A DNA stretch of 64,000 nucleotides from Mastigocoleus sp. MO_188.B34 (GCF_030065675.1 NZ_JASJDK010000003.1:24691-88690), one strand, 5' to 3'; shown: positions 28,144-39,059, numbered from the stretch's first letter. Made by a program: numbers and translations. Notes: generated by a model not told the origin, from the letters alone.

Positions 28144-29073
28144 ATTCAGTCTCCTTTGGTGTAAATTTAAGTACCAAAGCCCAAGGTGATTAATTAAGAA
28201 ATATTTCTCAAGCAGATACAGCCCAAGAAATTATTTTGCTCTTAGACTTCTATCAAAGAAAGCTAGCGAAATATGGCATAGAATATACACGTACTCTCAT
28301 GATTTCTGAAAGTGCTGAGAGTATTTATTATAAGTTATTCACCAATTTCGCTGTTAGCTCTTTATTTAAAAATATCACATCAAATATAATTAGAGTAATG
28401 CTTATTTGAGTTTGAAATATAGAATATATCTAAAGTTTTATAAATGTCTATAGGCAGTTTATGTAAATCTTAGTAAATAAATAGATCTACAAAGTCAGAT
28501 AGATAGAAGAAATCAGTAATTAGCACTTTATTTACTCTTACTTACCGACAAAATATTATCTGACATAATACTTGTGAAAATATTTATACATTCATAAATC
28601 AAACTTAGGCGCTTTTACTTTTTTATAAAAACTCATACTTGGTATGAAATATCAATCTGAGGAGATTATAATTTACTGAAAATATGAGATAAAACTGCAA
28701 TCTTATTAATTGAATGGCACCAGTGTGTAATCCAGTCACTGGTCATAATTTTAGAAGTATAATTTAGCTTGTCAATTTTTAGATAACCTAAGTTCAAATC
28801 TAGTAAGTTTTGTGTCATAAACTACTATAGATAAGTAAAAGTTACTATATGGATAACTTAATATTTACTCTCAAAAGATAATTTAATAAGAAAACTTTAG
28901 GTACCTAGGAATTATATATCTGAGTTTTAGGAATCATTTAAAACGTTAGTTCATAAGTTTTTACTTTTATCTAGGCACAGTAAAAAGCAATAAGTTATAA
29001 CTTGTATGAATAGCATTTTCAGCAAATCATGACATTATTTATTATCAATAAGTTCAGATCTTTGAGATGTACG

Positions 29074-29137
29074 AAAAATAAAAAGCTGTGAAACTATAAG
29101 TTTCACAGCTTTAAGTGTGGTGTGAGGAGCTTAACTA
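29074..29137 (-). ncRNA. Yfr1-like small RNA, copy 1
   Basis: On the minus strand TTGTTA, a 17-bp spacer and TATGAT (29144-29149) predict a start near 29137. The RNA carries GCUCCUCACAC (29130-29120), matching 10 of 11 bases of the Yfr1 ultraconserved ACUCCUCACAC, unpaired. Eight nt further is a perfect 14-bp stem AAAGCTGTGAAACT with loop of 3 (29112-29082), then a TTTTATTTTT tract. The predicted length (about 64 nt), single-stranded core and terminator match Yfr1, a cyanobacterial regulator that blocks translation of porin mRNAs. The 5' hairpin of classic Yfr1 is weak or absent here. Confidence 0.7.
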
Positions 29138-29377
29138 TATACAATCATACTAGTAAAATTGAATTGTAACAATTGTGTTAATACAATTTTGCGGAGAAAA
29201 TCAGTACGTTGAATTTTTTCTATTTTCATATAGATATAAATTAACCTGGGAAAATTACGTCATAAACAGTTAGTGTTTAATAAACTTAAATTTTGTGGAT
29301 AAAGTTGCAAATTTCTTCAGAAATGCCCAGTTTTAAGATTTATTTTTAAGAATTTCTTCGTAGGCTAGTAAATGCGA

Positions 29378-29447
29378 AATAAAATAAAACTGCGGACTTT
29401 ATCAGCTAAATCCGCAGTTTACTTAATTGTGTGAGGAGACTTGAGTT
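29378..29447 (-). ncRNA. Yfr1-like small RNA, copy 2
   Basis: Minus-strand TTGGCA, a 16-bp spacer and TATAGT (29454-29459) predict a start near 29447. UCUCCUCACAC lies at 29439-29429 (10 of 11 bases of the Yfr1 core), followed after 8 nt by a terminator stem AAACTGCGGA/TCCGCAGTTT (29420-29411 with 29396-29387), extended by AAA/TTT across a one-base bulge, then TTTTATTTTATTT. The layout is the same as copy 1, 300 bp away, but the stem sequences differ, so this is an old or independent duplicate rather than a recent copy. Confidence 0.7.
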
Positions 29448-29591
29448 GCATATACTATATGTCTAATCTAGAATTTGCCAACTATCTGTTACTATTTTTG
29501 AAACCATCCTATTCAATTACATATTCACGAAATGTCATGTTTCAAGTGGAAATATGTTTTCAATCTCATCATTTCTCTGAATATATCCATT

Positions 29592-31433
29592 CTATGGATT
29601 TTTAGAAACTTTATCGCTGTTTTGGAAATGATTTTCTATTTTTACCTCTTTAGATAAATGTCTAAACCAGGTAAAGTATAAAGCTATGGATAAGACTATA
29701 AAGCCCAATATCAAAAAACCAAGGGTATCCCAACGTTTCATCATAAAAGCTATTCCCGTCATAAATAAAGTTAATTGCCAAGGTATGGCGACAAAAGTAG
29801 CTAAAATATCTCGTTGATTCTCCCGTTTGATTTTTGCTTGGATATTATTAGGAAGTTGTTCGCGTACTTCACCCCAAAACCCAAATGGTCTGGTAGTTAA
29901 ATAAAAGTTGCTCATTGTCTCCCATTCAGTTGGTTCCGTTAGAACTGTGGCTAAAATACAACCAACAAACGAACAGATACTGGGAACCAAAAATAAAGCA
30001 TACTCTTTGAACTGTGGATCGCTTAAGGTAGGTTCTATCATTAACTTCGTAATAATTGCAGCTAGCATGCCAGCAATTGTACCTATGGCAAAACCATAAC
30101 CATTAAAACGCCACCAATACCAGCGCAATACCAATGGTACGGATAAACCTGCGCCAAGACCCAAGGTAAGCCATCCCCAAATATCATTGATACTGGTGAT
30201 ATTGAAACTAAATAATAATCCCAACACAACTATAAGAATAGATGCAAAACGACCTTGCCAAACTAGTTGACGTTCTGAGGCTTGGGGTCTGAGATAAGCT
30301 TGATAAATATCTTTGACCCAATAAGCTGCACTGGCGTTAATAATAGAGTCAAAGGTAGACATGGCAGCGGCAATAAAGCAAGCTATCAATAGCCCTTTGA
30401 TACCAGTGGGGACATATTCACGAATTACAGTGGGTAAAATTAATTCTGGGTCGGGAATTACTTCTTTAGTTACAACCCCATAATGAATACCCAACATCGC
30501 AAAAGCTGTTACCAAGGGCCAGCGAAATGATAGTAAGAAGATCCAAAAAAGAGATAATAAACCGGCTTCTCTGTCACTTTTAGCAGCAAAATAGCGTTGG
30601 ATCATATAACCACCAGCACCACCAAAGCCTTCCATAAAAACCTTCACCATGTAGAAAAAGATTACTCCACCAAATAAGTTAAAAATGGCGTAATTTCCTG
30701 GTAAATCAAGGGTCAGTGATGGAGATATACTGCTCCAATCAGAAAAATTCCAATTGTACAATTCAAAACCTGTGTCATTAGGGATAGAGACAGAAAAAGT
30801 TTCTGGAATATTTGCGGTGTGTAAAGCGATCCCACAAACATAAATAATTGCCAGAAAAATCAATATTCCCTGAAAAACATCAGTCCAGACTACTCCATAA
30901 AAACCACTGACTACCGTATATACAAGTGCCATTCCAATGAGTATTATTGATGCTATACGGTCATCTACAGTAAGGAATTGACCTAAAAACTTTCCCCCAG
31001 CTACAGAAAAGTAACTCATAGCACCAATAGAAAATATGATATTCGCTACCGCGCTGATAATTCTGGCTGTATTACCTTCTCTTCCCGTTCCGAATCGTAA
31101 GCGCATCCATTCAGCTAGAGTCATTACTTTTGCTCTACGGTTCCACTTCCCCATAAAGATCATCAAAATTGCCATGATTAGAACTACTCCACCCCGGATT
31201 TCAATAAAAAATCCCTGAGTTCCCAAAGCATAAATTAAAGCTGCAATCACCATTGTCCCTGCTAAATCAGTATTAGAAGCCATTCCTGAAGCTCCTAAAA
31301 CCCACCAAGGCAAATTACGATTGCCCAAAAAGTAAGATTCTATACCAGTTGATGCTTTTTTCTCTAAAAATATGCCAAATGCAATTATGGCAAGCAAGTA
31401 AATTGCAACAATGAAGTAATCAATTTCATGCAT
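29592..31433 (-). CDS. Sodium:solute symporter family protein
   Basis: 613 aa, largely hydrophobic with about 13 membrane segments, of the SSS (Na+/solute) family. Landmarks are ESYFLGNRNLPWWVLGASGMASN near residues 32-54 and the Na2-site region AAAMSTFDSIINASAAYW near 356-373. It would use the Na+ gradient for uptake of an organic solute across the cytoplasmic membrane; the substrate cannot be read from sequence. It is isolated, with over 1.4 kb of non-coding DNA on each side; the small RNA candidates are 145 bp or more beyond its 3' end. Confidence 0.88.
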   Translation of the reverse strand: MHEIDYFIVAIYLLAIIAFGIFLEKKASTGIESYFLGNRNLPWWVLGASGMASNTDLAGTMVIAALIYALGTQGFFIEIRGGVVLIMAILMIFMGKWNRRAKVMTLAEWMRLRFGTGREGNTARIISAVANIIFSIGAMSYFSVAGGKFLGQFLTVDDRIASIILIGMALVYTVVSGFYGVVWTDVFQGILIFLAIIYVCGIALHTANIPETFSVSIPNDTGFELYNWNFSDWSSISPSLTLDLPGNYAIFNLFGGVIFFYMVKVFMEGFGGAGGYMIQRYFAAKSDREAGLLSLFWIFLLSFRWPLVTAFAMLGIHYGVVTKEVIPDPELILPTVIREYVPTGIKGLLIACFIAAAMSTFDSIINASAAYWVKDIYQAYLRPQASERQLVWQGRFASILIVVLGLLFSFNITSINDIWGWLTLGLGAGLSVPLVLRWYWWRFNGYGFAIGTIAGMLAAIITKLMIEPTLSDPQFKEYALFLVPSICSFVGCILATVLTEPTEWETMSNFYLTTRPFGFWGEVREQLPNNIQAKIKRENQRDILATFVAIPWQLTLFMTGIAFMMKRWDTLGFLILGFIVLSIALYFTWFRHLSKEVKIENHFQNSDKVSKNP

Positions 31434-33559
31434 AATACTTAATTTCTACTCACTATACACCACACACAAAAACTAGGAATAAACCATTCATTCTACTGGG
31501 AATGTTAACTATTTAATAGTGATTATTAATGCAAGTATTTTCTTGTTAAAGGTTCGCTTCCAAAAATTTAGAATAACTTGATTTGAAGCGATACATACCT
31601 AAATAAAATAGATATTAATACCATGACATAAATAAAAATACTTAACTGTAATCACCTTTTGAAATAGCTAAGTATAAACTAAGATACACCAAAAGTTATT
31701 CTTGTGCTTCTGGTGTGATGATTATCTTTGCAAGCTTTATCCCGAATTGTAAATTATTTGTGAGCTTTAGAAAACAACCAGAACTCTCAATTTCCCCAGT
31801 ACCAGTTTTACTCTATTTATAGAGTTTATTTTTCTCAATTTTACCCATTCCTTAATATGCTGGGGGTAATTCCAAACGCTTAAAAACTAGAGTATAAAAA
31901 ACTAATCAGTAATAAAGCAAGATAACTTGCATATATTAAAATAATTGTCTGAAAGGCAATGTAAATAGCTTAAGGTAATAATTTTTGCTTATTTTCCGGT
32001 CGGAACTTATGCAACTAACGCGGATCCGTAAGTTAGTGGATCCATCGGTAGTGTAACAGGGGCTCCCTCTCCACCGACGACCTCGTAGAGCCGCATGCTC
32101 CAGTGTTTCCATAGAATATGGGTTTGTCATTGCGATCGGAACATAGGATGGGGTTAGCGCAGCAAAGCTGTTAGCGTGATGTTAGTCATAGGTGATGATG
32201 CAATTACGTAGATTTTGCGTAAGTTTTACTTGATTTTAAGAATTAAAATATAACTTTACCCAGATGAACCTTCCAAAGCAAGAATTAATCTATTGGTACA
32301 TCTATCCCAACTTCTAAATTTACTCGTATTTCAGAACGACTGTTAAATTCGATTTCTGCATAGCTCACGAATCGTCATTATTTAGAAATCATGATGGGTT
32401 ATTTTTCGCCGAAACAGTTTTGCTTGGTACTAACTTACACAAAAGTGACGTAATTTTTCTGGAAACAGCTATTTTTATCTGTTTTGAAGATGTCATACCC
32501 ACTGTAAGCTTCTCCTAAGCACTAAAGCAACACTTTTTCCTGTTCATAATGGCAATTTTTTTATATTAAGTCCTATCATTTGGGAACTGGGATCGCTTAA
32601 CATTAATAAAACATTAAGGTTTACTGGATAGGAAATCAGATTTTATGAGTTTTGTTCATACTTTATAAATGGAATATATATTTACTAATCCAAAATTATT
32701 AAGATATTCGTGAATTCAAAGAATAACCTAAATTAACTATATAGATATTTATGATAGTTTTGTCACCAATAATTAAAGAATAATATACCTGTATTTTTAA
32801 TAATTTCAAAAAAAATGCTTTCTACACTCAGCCTAATTTTTTTTATGTAAGCAATAAAAACAATATTTATCGACACTTAAAATAAAATTTATTTTTTTTG
32901 TTAGCAATAATGGATATTTATCTTATATTTTTGTTTATATAAAAATGCTTACAGCATCAATTATATTTCAACAGGTAACGTCTATGTTAAAGCTTAATTA
33001 TTGAATATTTATTTAACTGCTTTATAGAATTAAAGCTATATATGATAGAGCTTTTGGGTAATTTAAAATAGTAAATACTGGTACTTTGTGCTTTTTTGCT
33101 ACAAGTAATTAGTAAATAATTTAAATTAAAATAATGGGTTTAAATTTATTGCAAAATATCAATAAAATACGAATTTTAATTCTTAATTAATCCTTGTTGT
33201 TGTTAATTATCTCTCCTAAATTTACTGTATAAACAGTCAGCAAAAGCATGATAAAAAGTTAGCATAGCCTACACATATACATACTCAATGTTGACAAAAA
33301 TATAATTTTAATATAAACCTAATTATAGATGTTGTATTCAAGAGCTAAAAATATAGTTAGTGATGTAAAACCTAAGCTATAGTTCTATGAAAGGCTTGAA
33401 TTTGGAGGTGCGTTCAAAGGGTTAAAACTAACTAAATTAAGTAAGTTTAGTGAAAGTTTATGGTTATCTCAAACTTTAGGAAAAAAATTAAAATTTGACT
33501 TCCTAGGTTACTCAACCCCTTTTCCAATTAAGAATTTAACTTCTGAACCAAAACAACTT
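31434..33559. other. Long AT-rich intergenic region
   Basis: 2.1 kb without a recognisable gene. It contains one TIR-bounded repeat (32002-32228). The rest is AT-rich with many A/T runs and no RNA gene that I can identify. Confidence 0.6.
32002..32228. repeat. MITE-like element with GGAACTTATGCAA ends
   Basis: Left end GGAACTTATGCAAC and right end TTGCGTAAGTTTT are imperfect inverted repeats. The interior is GC-richer than its surroundings. A 64-codon minus-strand frame inside it (MTNPYSMETLEHAALRG...) is a by-product of the repeat, not a gene. Confidence 0.6.
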
Positions 33560-34642
33560 ATGAAAATTGCTCAGATTGCCCCTTTGTGGGAAAGAGTTCC
33601 GCCTCCTACCTATGGAGGGATTGAGCTTGTAGTGGGTCGTTTGACTGATGAACTTGTGCGTCGAGGTCATGAAGTTACCTTATTTGCTTCAGGTGATTCG
33701 CAAACATTGGCATCTCTAGAAGCTGTTTATCCTCGTGCATTACGCTTGGATTCAAAAATTCAAGAACGACCTTTGTACGAAGTATTAGCGCCTAGCCAAG
33801 CTTACCAGCGAGCTGCCGAATTCGACATCATTCATTCCCATGTGGGAGTTTGGGCATTACCTTTAGCCGAGGTAGTCTCAACACCAACAGTACATACTCT
33901 ACATGGTAGGTTTAGCCGGGATAGTGGTGAAATATTTGGCTATCACTCAACGCAACCTTACATCAGTATTAGTGATGCACAACGTCAAATAGATCTTAAT
34001 TACGTTAAGACTGTTTATAACGGCATCGATATTGGTAACTATTCTTACTACCCTAAACCTCAAGAGCCACCTTACTTAGCATTCTTAGGACGTTTTTCCC
34101 CAGAAAAAGGACCACAACATGCAATTGCAATTGCCAAGAAAACAGGTTGGCGGTTGAAAATGGCAGGAAAAGTTGATGTAGTGGACGTCAAGTTCTTCGA
34201 GCGAGAGATTGCACCTCTGATTGATAACAAGCAAATTGAGTTTCTAGGTGAAGTGAATCATACTGAGAAAGCAGATTTGCTTGGTAATGCATCCGCTACT
34301 CTTTTTCCTATTACTTGGGATGAGCCCTTTGGCTTGGTAATGATTGAATCAATGGCTACTGGTACACCAGTAATTGGTATAAAAATGGGTTCAGTGCCTG
34401 AAGTTATAGCTCATGGAAAGTCAGGCTTTGTTTGTCAAACCTATGATGAGATGGCAGAAATGATCCCAGCAGCTTTAGAATTGGATCGTAAAACATGCCG
34501 AGAATATGTGAAAAACAATTTTACCGTTACCCAAATGGTAGATGGGTACGAAGCGACTTATGAAAAAGTGTTACAAGGTTCTGTAAAAAATTATTCTTCC
34601 CATCCTACTCGACTCTTCCCGTTACCTAAGATAGTGTCATGA
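33560..34642 (+). CDS. Glycosyltransferase family 4
   Basis: 360 aa, GT-B fold. The N-terminal acceptor domain starts IAQIAPLWERVPPPTYGG, typical of GT4 enzymes that begin MKIAQIAPL. The nucleotide-sugar domain has LAFLGRFSPEKGP, then the EPFGLVMIESMATGTPVIG E-x7-E motif and GSVPEVIAHGKSGF. It would transfer a sugar from an NDP-sugar to a lipid, polysaccharide or small molecule; the acceptor is unknown. It stands alone. Confidence 0.87.
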   Translation: MKIAQIAPLWERVPPPTYGGIELVVGRLTDELVRRGHEVTLFASGDSQTLASLEAVYPRALRLDSKIQERPLYEVLAPSQAYQRAAEFDIIHSHVGVWALPLAEVVSTPTVHTLHGRFSRDSGEIFGYHSTQPYISISDAQRQIDLNYVKTVYNGIDIGNYSYYPKPQEPPYLAFLGRFSPEKGPQHAIAIAKKTGWRLKMAGKVDVVDVKFFEREIAPLIDNKQIEFLGEVNHTEKADLLGNASATLFPITWDEPFGLVMIESMATGTPVIGIKMGSVPEVIAHGKSGFVCQTYDEMAEMIPAALELDRKTCREYVKNNFTVTQMVDGYEATYEKVLQGSVKNYSSHPTRLFPLPKIVS

Positions 34643-35239
34643 GTGAGTAGTAGTTTTAAGGCAAAAAATACGCTAAGCTACTGAGAACATATTTTACCAG
34701 AAAATACCTGCTTGCTTCCTGCAGATGTAACTTAACTAGTAGGAAAAAGTATGAATGTTTAGTTTATAACTTCGGTAAGCAATATCCGCAAAATATGTAT
34801 TCACGCTTTGTTAATCAAATTTTTTGATACTTTGAAGAGATGTTTGCAGAATGTAATATCTCCCTCGAAATACATCTACGAATTTTATTTGCGAACCCTA
34901 ACTTCAAGTTTTTTGCTTTTCTAGAACATATATCAATGTAGCTTTTGTCTGGGAAAGGAATACCTTTCCCACTTTTTTATGTCAGGACTTTATAGATAGG
35001 TGTAATATCATGTCCGGTAAAACACTTGCGATAAGGTTGGTAGTAGCGCTTGAGCGCCAATATCTTTACTATGACGCTAAAGCGCTACTACAAACATATT
35101 TTTTCATAAGTAATTAAGCGGACATAATATAACTCATCAAACGTTCAATAACCTTCAGAAATCCTCCAGAAATGCGTACTACGTAAGTGTTGTTTTTGTT
35201 AAAAAAACAAATTTATAAGACTAACCAAGCAAGAATCAC
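34643..35239. repeat. Intergenic region with GTAGTAGCGCT inverted repeat
   Basis: The 600-bp gap before the methyltransferase gene holds GTAGTAGCGCTTGAGCG (35040-35056) and its partner GACGCTAAAGCGCTACTAC (35073-35091), an imperfect inverted repeat. A compact version of the same repeat is at 23155-23186. Otherwise AT-rich with no gene. Confidence 0.6.
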
Positions 35240-35275
35240 GTGTATTCTAGGCAGTGGGATAGTTTGAAACATAAG

Positions 35276-36589
35276 ATGAAGATTCAAGAAAGACCCATAG
35301 CAGTGGATCTATTTGCTGGTGCGGGTGGTATGAGCCTTGGTTTTGAGCAAGCAGGTTTTGACGTACTTGCAGCGGTGGAGTTAGACCCAATTCATTGTGC
35401 AGTTCATGAATTTAACTTTCCCTTATGGCCTATATTATGTCATGGTGTCGAAGATATAACTGGCAAGGATATCAGAAATAAATCTCAAATTGGCGAACAA
35501 GAAGTAGATGTGGTATTTGGTGGCTCTCCTTGTCAAGGATTTTCTACCATCGGTAAACGTGCTTTAGACGATCCCCGCAATAAATTAGTATTTCACTATT
35601 TGCGGTTAGTTTTAGAATTGAAACCAAAGTATTTTGTATTTGAAAATGTCCCTGGTTTAACCATTGGCGAGCACAAAAAATTTTTATCGGAAATTATAGA
35701 AGTATTTAATACCAAAGGTTATCAAGTAGAAAGTAAATATCGCGTACTTAATGCAGCCAACTATGGCGTACCTCAAAGTAGAGCCAGGTTATTTTTGTTA
35801 GGATCTCGCCAAGATTTATCTTTACCTAAATATCCCCAAGCAATTACTAAGCCCGCCAATGCTAGCAAATCAAAATATATTGTAGATTTACCCCATTTAA
35901 TCCCAACTCCTACGGTGTGGGACGCAATCGGTGATCTACCAGAAGTTGAAGAATATCCAGAGTTATTAGATCAAGATTGGACAAAAATTGGTGGAGAAAA
36001 CTCTGGTTACGGTAAACCTAGTAATTACAGCAGTAAGTTACGGGGTTTTTTGTTTGGGAAAGAAGACTACTCTTATGGGCGTGTATTTGATGCACAAATT
36101 TTGACCTCAAGTATTCGCACCCAACACTCTAAATTATCAATTCAAAGATTTCAAGAGACTTTACCGGGGAAAACAGAACCCATTAGTCATTTTCGTAAAC
36201 TTGATAAAAATGGTATTTCCAATACTCTAAGAGCTGGAACCGCCAGAAATAGGGGTGCTTTTACCTCTCCTCGTCCGATTCATCCTGTTACTGGACGATG
36301 TATTACCGTTCGAGAAGCTGCAAGATTACATTCTTATCCGGACTGGTTTCGTTTTCATGTAACAAAATGGCACGGTTTCCGTCAGGTAGGAAATTCTGTC
36401 CCCCCCCTACTTGCAAAAGCCGTTGCTGCGGAAATCATGTGTGCGTTAAAAATTACTCCTTCAAAGCCAGAGTTACAAATGGAATTGGGACAAGAACATC
36501 TACTACGGCTAAACATGTCTCAAGCGGCTGAATATTATGGTGTTTCTGCAAATGTCATTGAGCAGAGAAAGAGAAAAATCAAAAATTAG
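35276..36589 (+). CDS. DNA (cytosine-5) methyltransferase, apparently orphan
   Basis: 437 aa from the ATG at 35276 (a GTG at 35240 would add 12 residues). Motif I is AVDLFAGAGGMSLGFEQAG, motif IV GGSPCQGFS with catalytic Cys86, motif VI ENVPGL, motif VIII QSRARLFLLG, and the C-terminal RQVGNSVPPLLA is motif X. The target-recognition region lies about residues 190-320. After motif X there is an unusual 45-residue tail (MSQAAEYYGVSANVIEQRKRKIKN) that looks like a small helix-turn-helix. No restriction endonuclease is adjacent, so it is probably one of the solitary methylases common in heterocystous cyanobacteria. Specificity cannot be read. Confidence 0.9.
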   Translation: MKIQERPIAVDLFAGAGGMSLGFEQAGFDVLAAVELDPIHCAVHEFNFPLWPILCHGVEDITGKDIRNKSQIGEQEVDVVFGGSPCQGFSTIGKRALDDPRNKLVFHYLRLVLELKPKYFVFENVPGLTIGEHKKFLSEIIEVFNTKGYQVESKYRVLNAANYGVPQSRARLFLLGSRQDLSLPKYPQAITKPANASKSKYIVDLPHLIPTPTVWDAIGDLPEVEEYPELLDQDWTKIGGENSGYGKPSNYSSKLRGFLFGKEDYSYGRVFDAQILTSSIRTQHSKLSIQRFQETLPGKTEPISHFRKLDKNGISNTLRAGTARNRGAFTSPRPIHPVTGRCITVREAARLHSYPDWFRFHVTKWHGFRQVGNSVPPLLAKAVAAEIMCALKITPSKPELQMELGQEHLLRLNMSQAAEYYGVSANVIEQRKRKIKN

Positions 36590-36688
36590 CCCAGTCAGAA
36601 ATATTTTGCAATACCTTGATTATCTTCTTCCCCAATATAAAATTTAAAATTAATACAGATACACTTAGGACTAAAACTCTTTCCCCTC

Positions 36689-38047
36689 GTGTCTAGAAAT
36701 CAGCAAAAAACTCATTTAAACCGCGCTCGTGCTAGTCTCAGACAAGCAATATCTTGGTATGGAAATTTTCGCAAGCCCAGACATTTATCATCAAACCCGC
36801 AGTTAGCAGGTTTGGTTAAACCAGAACTGGAGTCTTTAACTTCTACTCTCAACAAATTAGATAATAACGTAATTTGCATTGCCGCTTTTGGGTTGGTCAG
36901 TCGTGGTAAGTCTGCAGTCATAAATGCTTTGTTTGGACAAAAAGTTCTCCAAACAGGTCCTCTTCATGGTGTTACTCAGTATCCTCGCTCCATTCGTTGG
37001 CAACCAGGGGGAAAAGTCCAAGTAGAATTAATTGATACTCCTGGCTTAGATGAAATTGCTGGAGAAGCACGGGCTCAAATGGCGCGAGATATCGCTTATC
37101 AAGCTGATTTAATTTTATTTGTCGTTTCCGGGGATATTACCAGAACGGAATATAAAGCACTATCTGAATTACGACAAGCGCAAAAGCCATTAATCTTAGT
37201 TTTCAACAAAATTGATTTATATCCAGATACAGATAAAGCAGATATCTATAATAATTTGCAACAATTAGGTGCAGTCACTTTACAGGAAAAACCTTTGCAA
37301 CCGGATGAAATTGTTATGGTAGCAGCGGAACCAACGCCTTTAGAAGTAAGGGTTGAATATCCCGATGGTACTGTAAATTATGAATGGGAAACTCCGCCTC
37401 CTCAAATCGAACAATTAAAGGAAACCATTCTCAAAATTCTTAACCGGGAAGGGCGATCGCTACTGGCGCTTAATGCATTAGTACAAGCAAAAACTGCTGA
37501 AGAATCAATTGCTTCTAAAAGTGTTGACCAGCGCGAAGCCCAAGCAGAAGATTTAATTTGGCGATTTGCTAGATACAAAGCTTTAGCTGTTGGCTTAAAC
37601 CCGATCGCATTTTTAGATGTTGTGGGTGGAACTCTTACTGATCTAGCTCTAATTCGCGCTCTTGCAAAATTATACGGTTTACCAATGACCGGTTACCAAG
37701 CAGGAAAAATCCTGAAGACCATTTTATTTAGTTCTGGTGGTTTATTGTTAAGCGAGTTAGCCAGCAGCTTTATGTTGGGTTTGGGAAAAAGTGCAACTGC
37801 GATCGCATCAGGAGACAATCCTATACACATTACAGCATTTGCAGGAACTGCAATAACTCAAGGTGGAATCGCAGGTTATGGAGCTTATGTGGTTGGGAAA
37901 GCCGCTCAATTATATTTACAAAAGGGTTGTAGTTGGGGTGAATTAGGTGTGAGCACAGTAATTACAGAAATTCTTTCTGAAGTGGATTCAAATACGATTC
38001 TGTATCGCTTGCAACAAGAATTAAGTAACAAAAAAAGCAATATTTAA
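36689..38047 (+). CDS. GTPase with DUF697-like membrane domain
   Basis: 452 aa from a GTG start. P-loop GLVSRGKS (68-75), DTPG (116-119) and NKID (173-176) define an Era/dynamin-like G domain. The C-terminal part (about 285-440) is hydrophobic with KALAVGLNPIAFLDVVGG and resembles DUF697/YcjF. Such GTP-binding proteins are conserved in cyanobacteria and plastids as membrane-associated GTPases without an established substrate. It lies 99 bp after the DNA methyltransferase, possibly co-transcribed. Confidence 0.78.
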   Translation: MSRNQQKTHLNRARASLRQAISWYGNFRKPRHLSSNPQLAGLVKPELESLTSTLNKLDNNVICIAAFGLVSRGKSAVINALFGQKVLQTGPLHGVTQYPRSIRWQPGGKVQVELIDTPGLDEIAGEARAQMARDIAYQADLILFVVSGDITRTEYKALSELRQAQKPLILVFNKIDLYPDTDKADIYNNLQQLGAVTLQEKPLQPDEIVMVAAEPTPLEVRVEYPDGTVNYEWETPPPQIEQLKETILKILNREGRSLLALNALVQAKTAEESIASKSVDQREAQAEDLIWRFARYKALAVGLNPIAFLDVVGGTLTDLALIRALAKLYGLPMTGYQAGKILKTILFSSGGLLLSELASSFMLGLGKSATAIASGDNPIHITAFAGTAITQGGIAGYGAYVVGKAAQLYLQKGCSWGELGVSTVITEILSEVDSNTILYRLQQELSNKKSNI

Positions 38048-38796
38048 TATTTGTATTATTTATCGCTTCTCAATTTGAATTTATCCGGGTTATGGAAACT
38101 CGTAAACAAAAATATTTTACTAAAGTTTTGATTTGGAATATATATAGGAAACATCAGTTTATATTAGTTAAACATAAAAAAATATGTGCCTAGTATTTCA
38201 AGCAAATCTACCGAGGTACAACTCTAAGTATAATTTTAAGTATTTATATAAACTTCCCCTCAGATATTTTATTTAAATAAAATATGCACGAACATGAATT
38301 TTAATAGACATAATTCCTTACTCATTGGGATAGTTGTAAACAATAGGCAGCAAGCCTTATATCGGATTATTTTTCAAAATCGAAATATTCTAAATTTATT
38401 CACGATTAATAAAAACAACAATCAATCTTAGTATATTTGAAAACTTTGACTCAAAAAATACTTTTGCTTAACGATAAAAAGCAAGTATTGGAATTGACAT
38501 TTTGAATAATTATTAAATAAATAAAATGCCCAGATATAATTCAGAGTTAAATTTGTTGAACTTATAATTCACTTTAGATTTACTATTGATTTACCGCTGA
38601 TTTTTTTCAAAAATCATCAGAAATAAGTACTATTACTTATTGCCATTTATTTAAAAAATTGAAAGTAAAAATCTTTTTCAAAGACACAAAGTTTCTTCAA
38701 CAAAATGTTTGCATTTAACACTCTATTCTTGTTATCTTGAAATGCGGAACGTTCCAAATTTTAATTACATTCTTTAGCGATTGAGGAGCTTAGGTA
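38048..38796. other. AT-rich intergenic region upstream of cp12
   Basis: About 750 bp, AT-rich, no open frame or repeat of note. It should contain the cp12 promoter; I cannot pick out a confident box. Confidence 0.5.
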
Positions 38797-39048
38797 ATGG
38801 CAAATAATATGGAAACGGTTACAAACCCAATGCTCACAGAAGAAATTCAGAAAGCGATTGTTGAAGCTCGTTCCACCTGTCAAGACAAAGGAGATGGTTC
38901 GAGTGAATGTGCTGTAGCTTGGGATATTGTTGAAGAATTGCAAGCAGAAAAATCTCACCAGAAACAAGCTGCTCAACGCAAAAATTCTCTAGAAGTGTAC
39001 TGTGAAAATCACCCCGAAGCTATTGAATGCCTAGTTTACGACGTCTAG
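38797..39048 (+). CDS. cp12: Calvin cycle regulator CP12
   Basis: 83 aa. This intrinsically disordered redox protein locks phosphoribulokinase and GAPDH into an inactive complex in the dark. Both disulfide pairs are present: Cys28/Cys38 in the N-terminal half and Cys69/Cys78 in the C-terminal half. The conserved core AWDIVEELQAEKSHQ (41-55) and the GAPDH-binding end ECLVYDV complete it. Length and all key residues are canonical. It is convergent with the tlyA-like gene, 11 bp apart. Confidence 0.96.
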   Translation: MANNMETVTNPMLTEEIQKAIVEARSTCQDKGDGSSECAVAWDIVEELQAEKSHQKQAAQRKNSLEVYCENHPEAIECLVYDV

Positions 39049-39059
39049 CTTTTGTCAGT

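Larger units (their letters stand above)
28144..29591. other. AT-rich intergenic region carrying two small RNA candidates
   Basis: 1.45 kb. The first 900 bp show no gene or clear structure. From 29.07 to 29.5 kb there are two minus-strand promoter-hairpin units (annotated separately). They lie downstream of the minus-strand symporter gene. Confidence 0.65.

Noticed and set aside
28760..28800. Possible tRNA T-arm (GTTCAAATC) in the 28 kb gap
   Set aside because: No matching acceptor or anticodon stem could be drawn around it.
31936..32130. 64-codon minus-strand frame beginning MTNPYSMETLEHAALRG
   Set aside because: Lies largely within a MITE-like repeat; the translation is a by-product of repeat modules.
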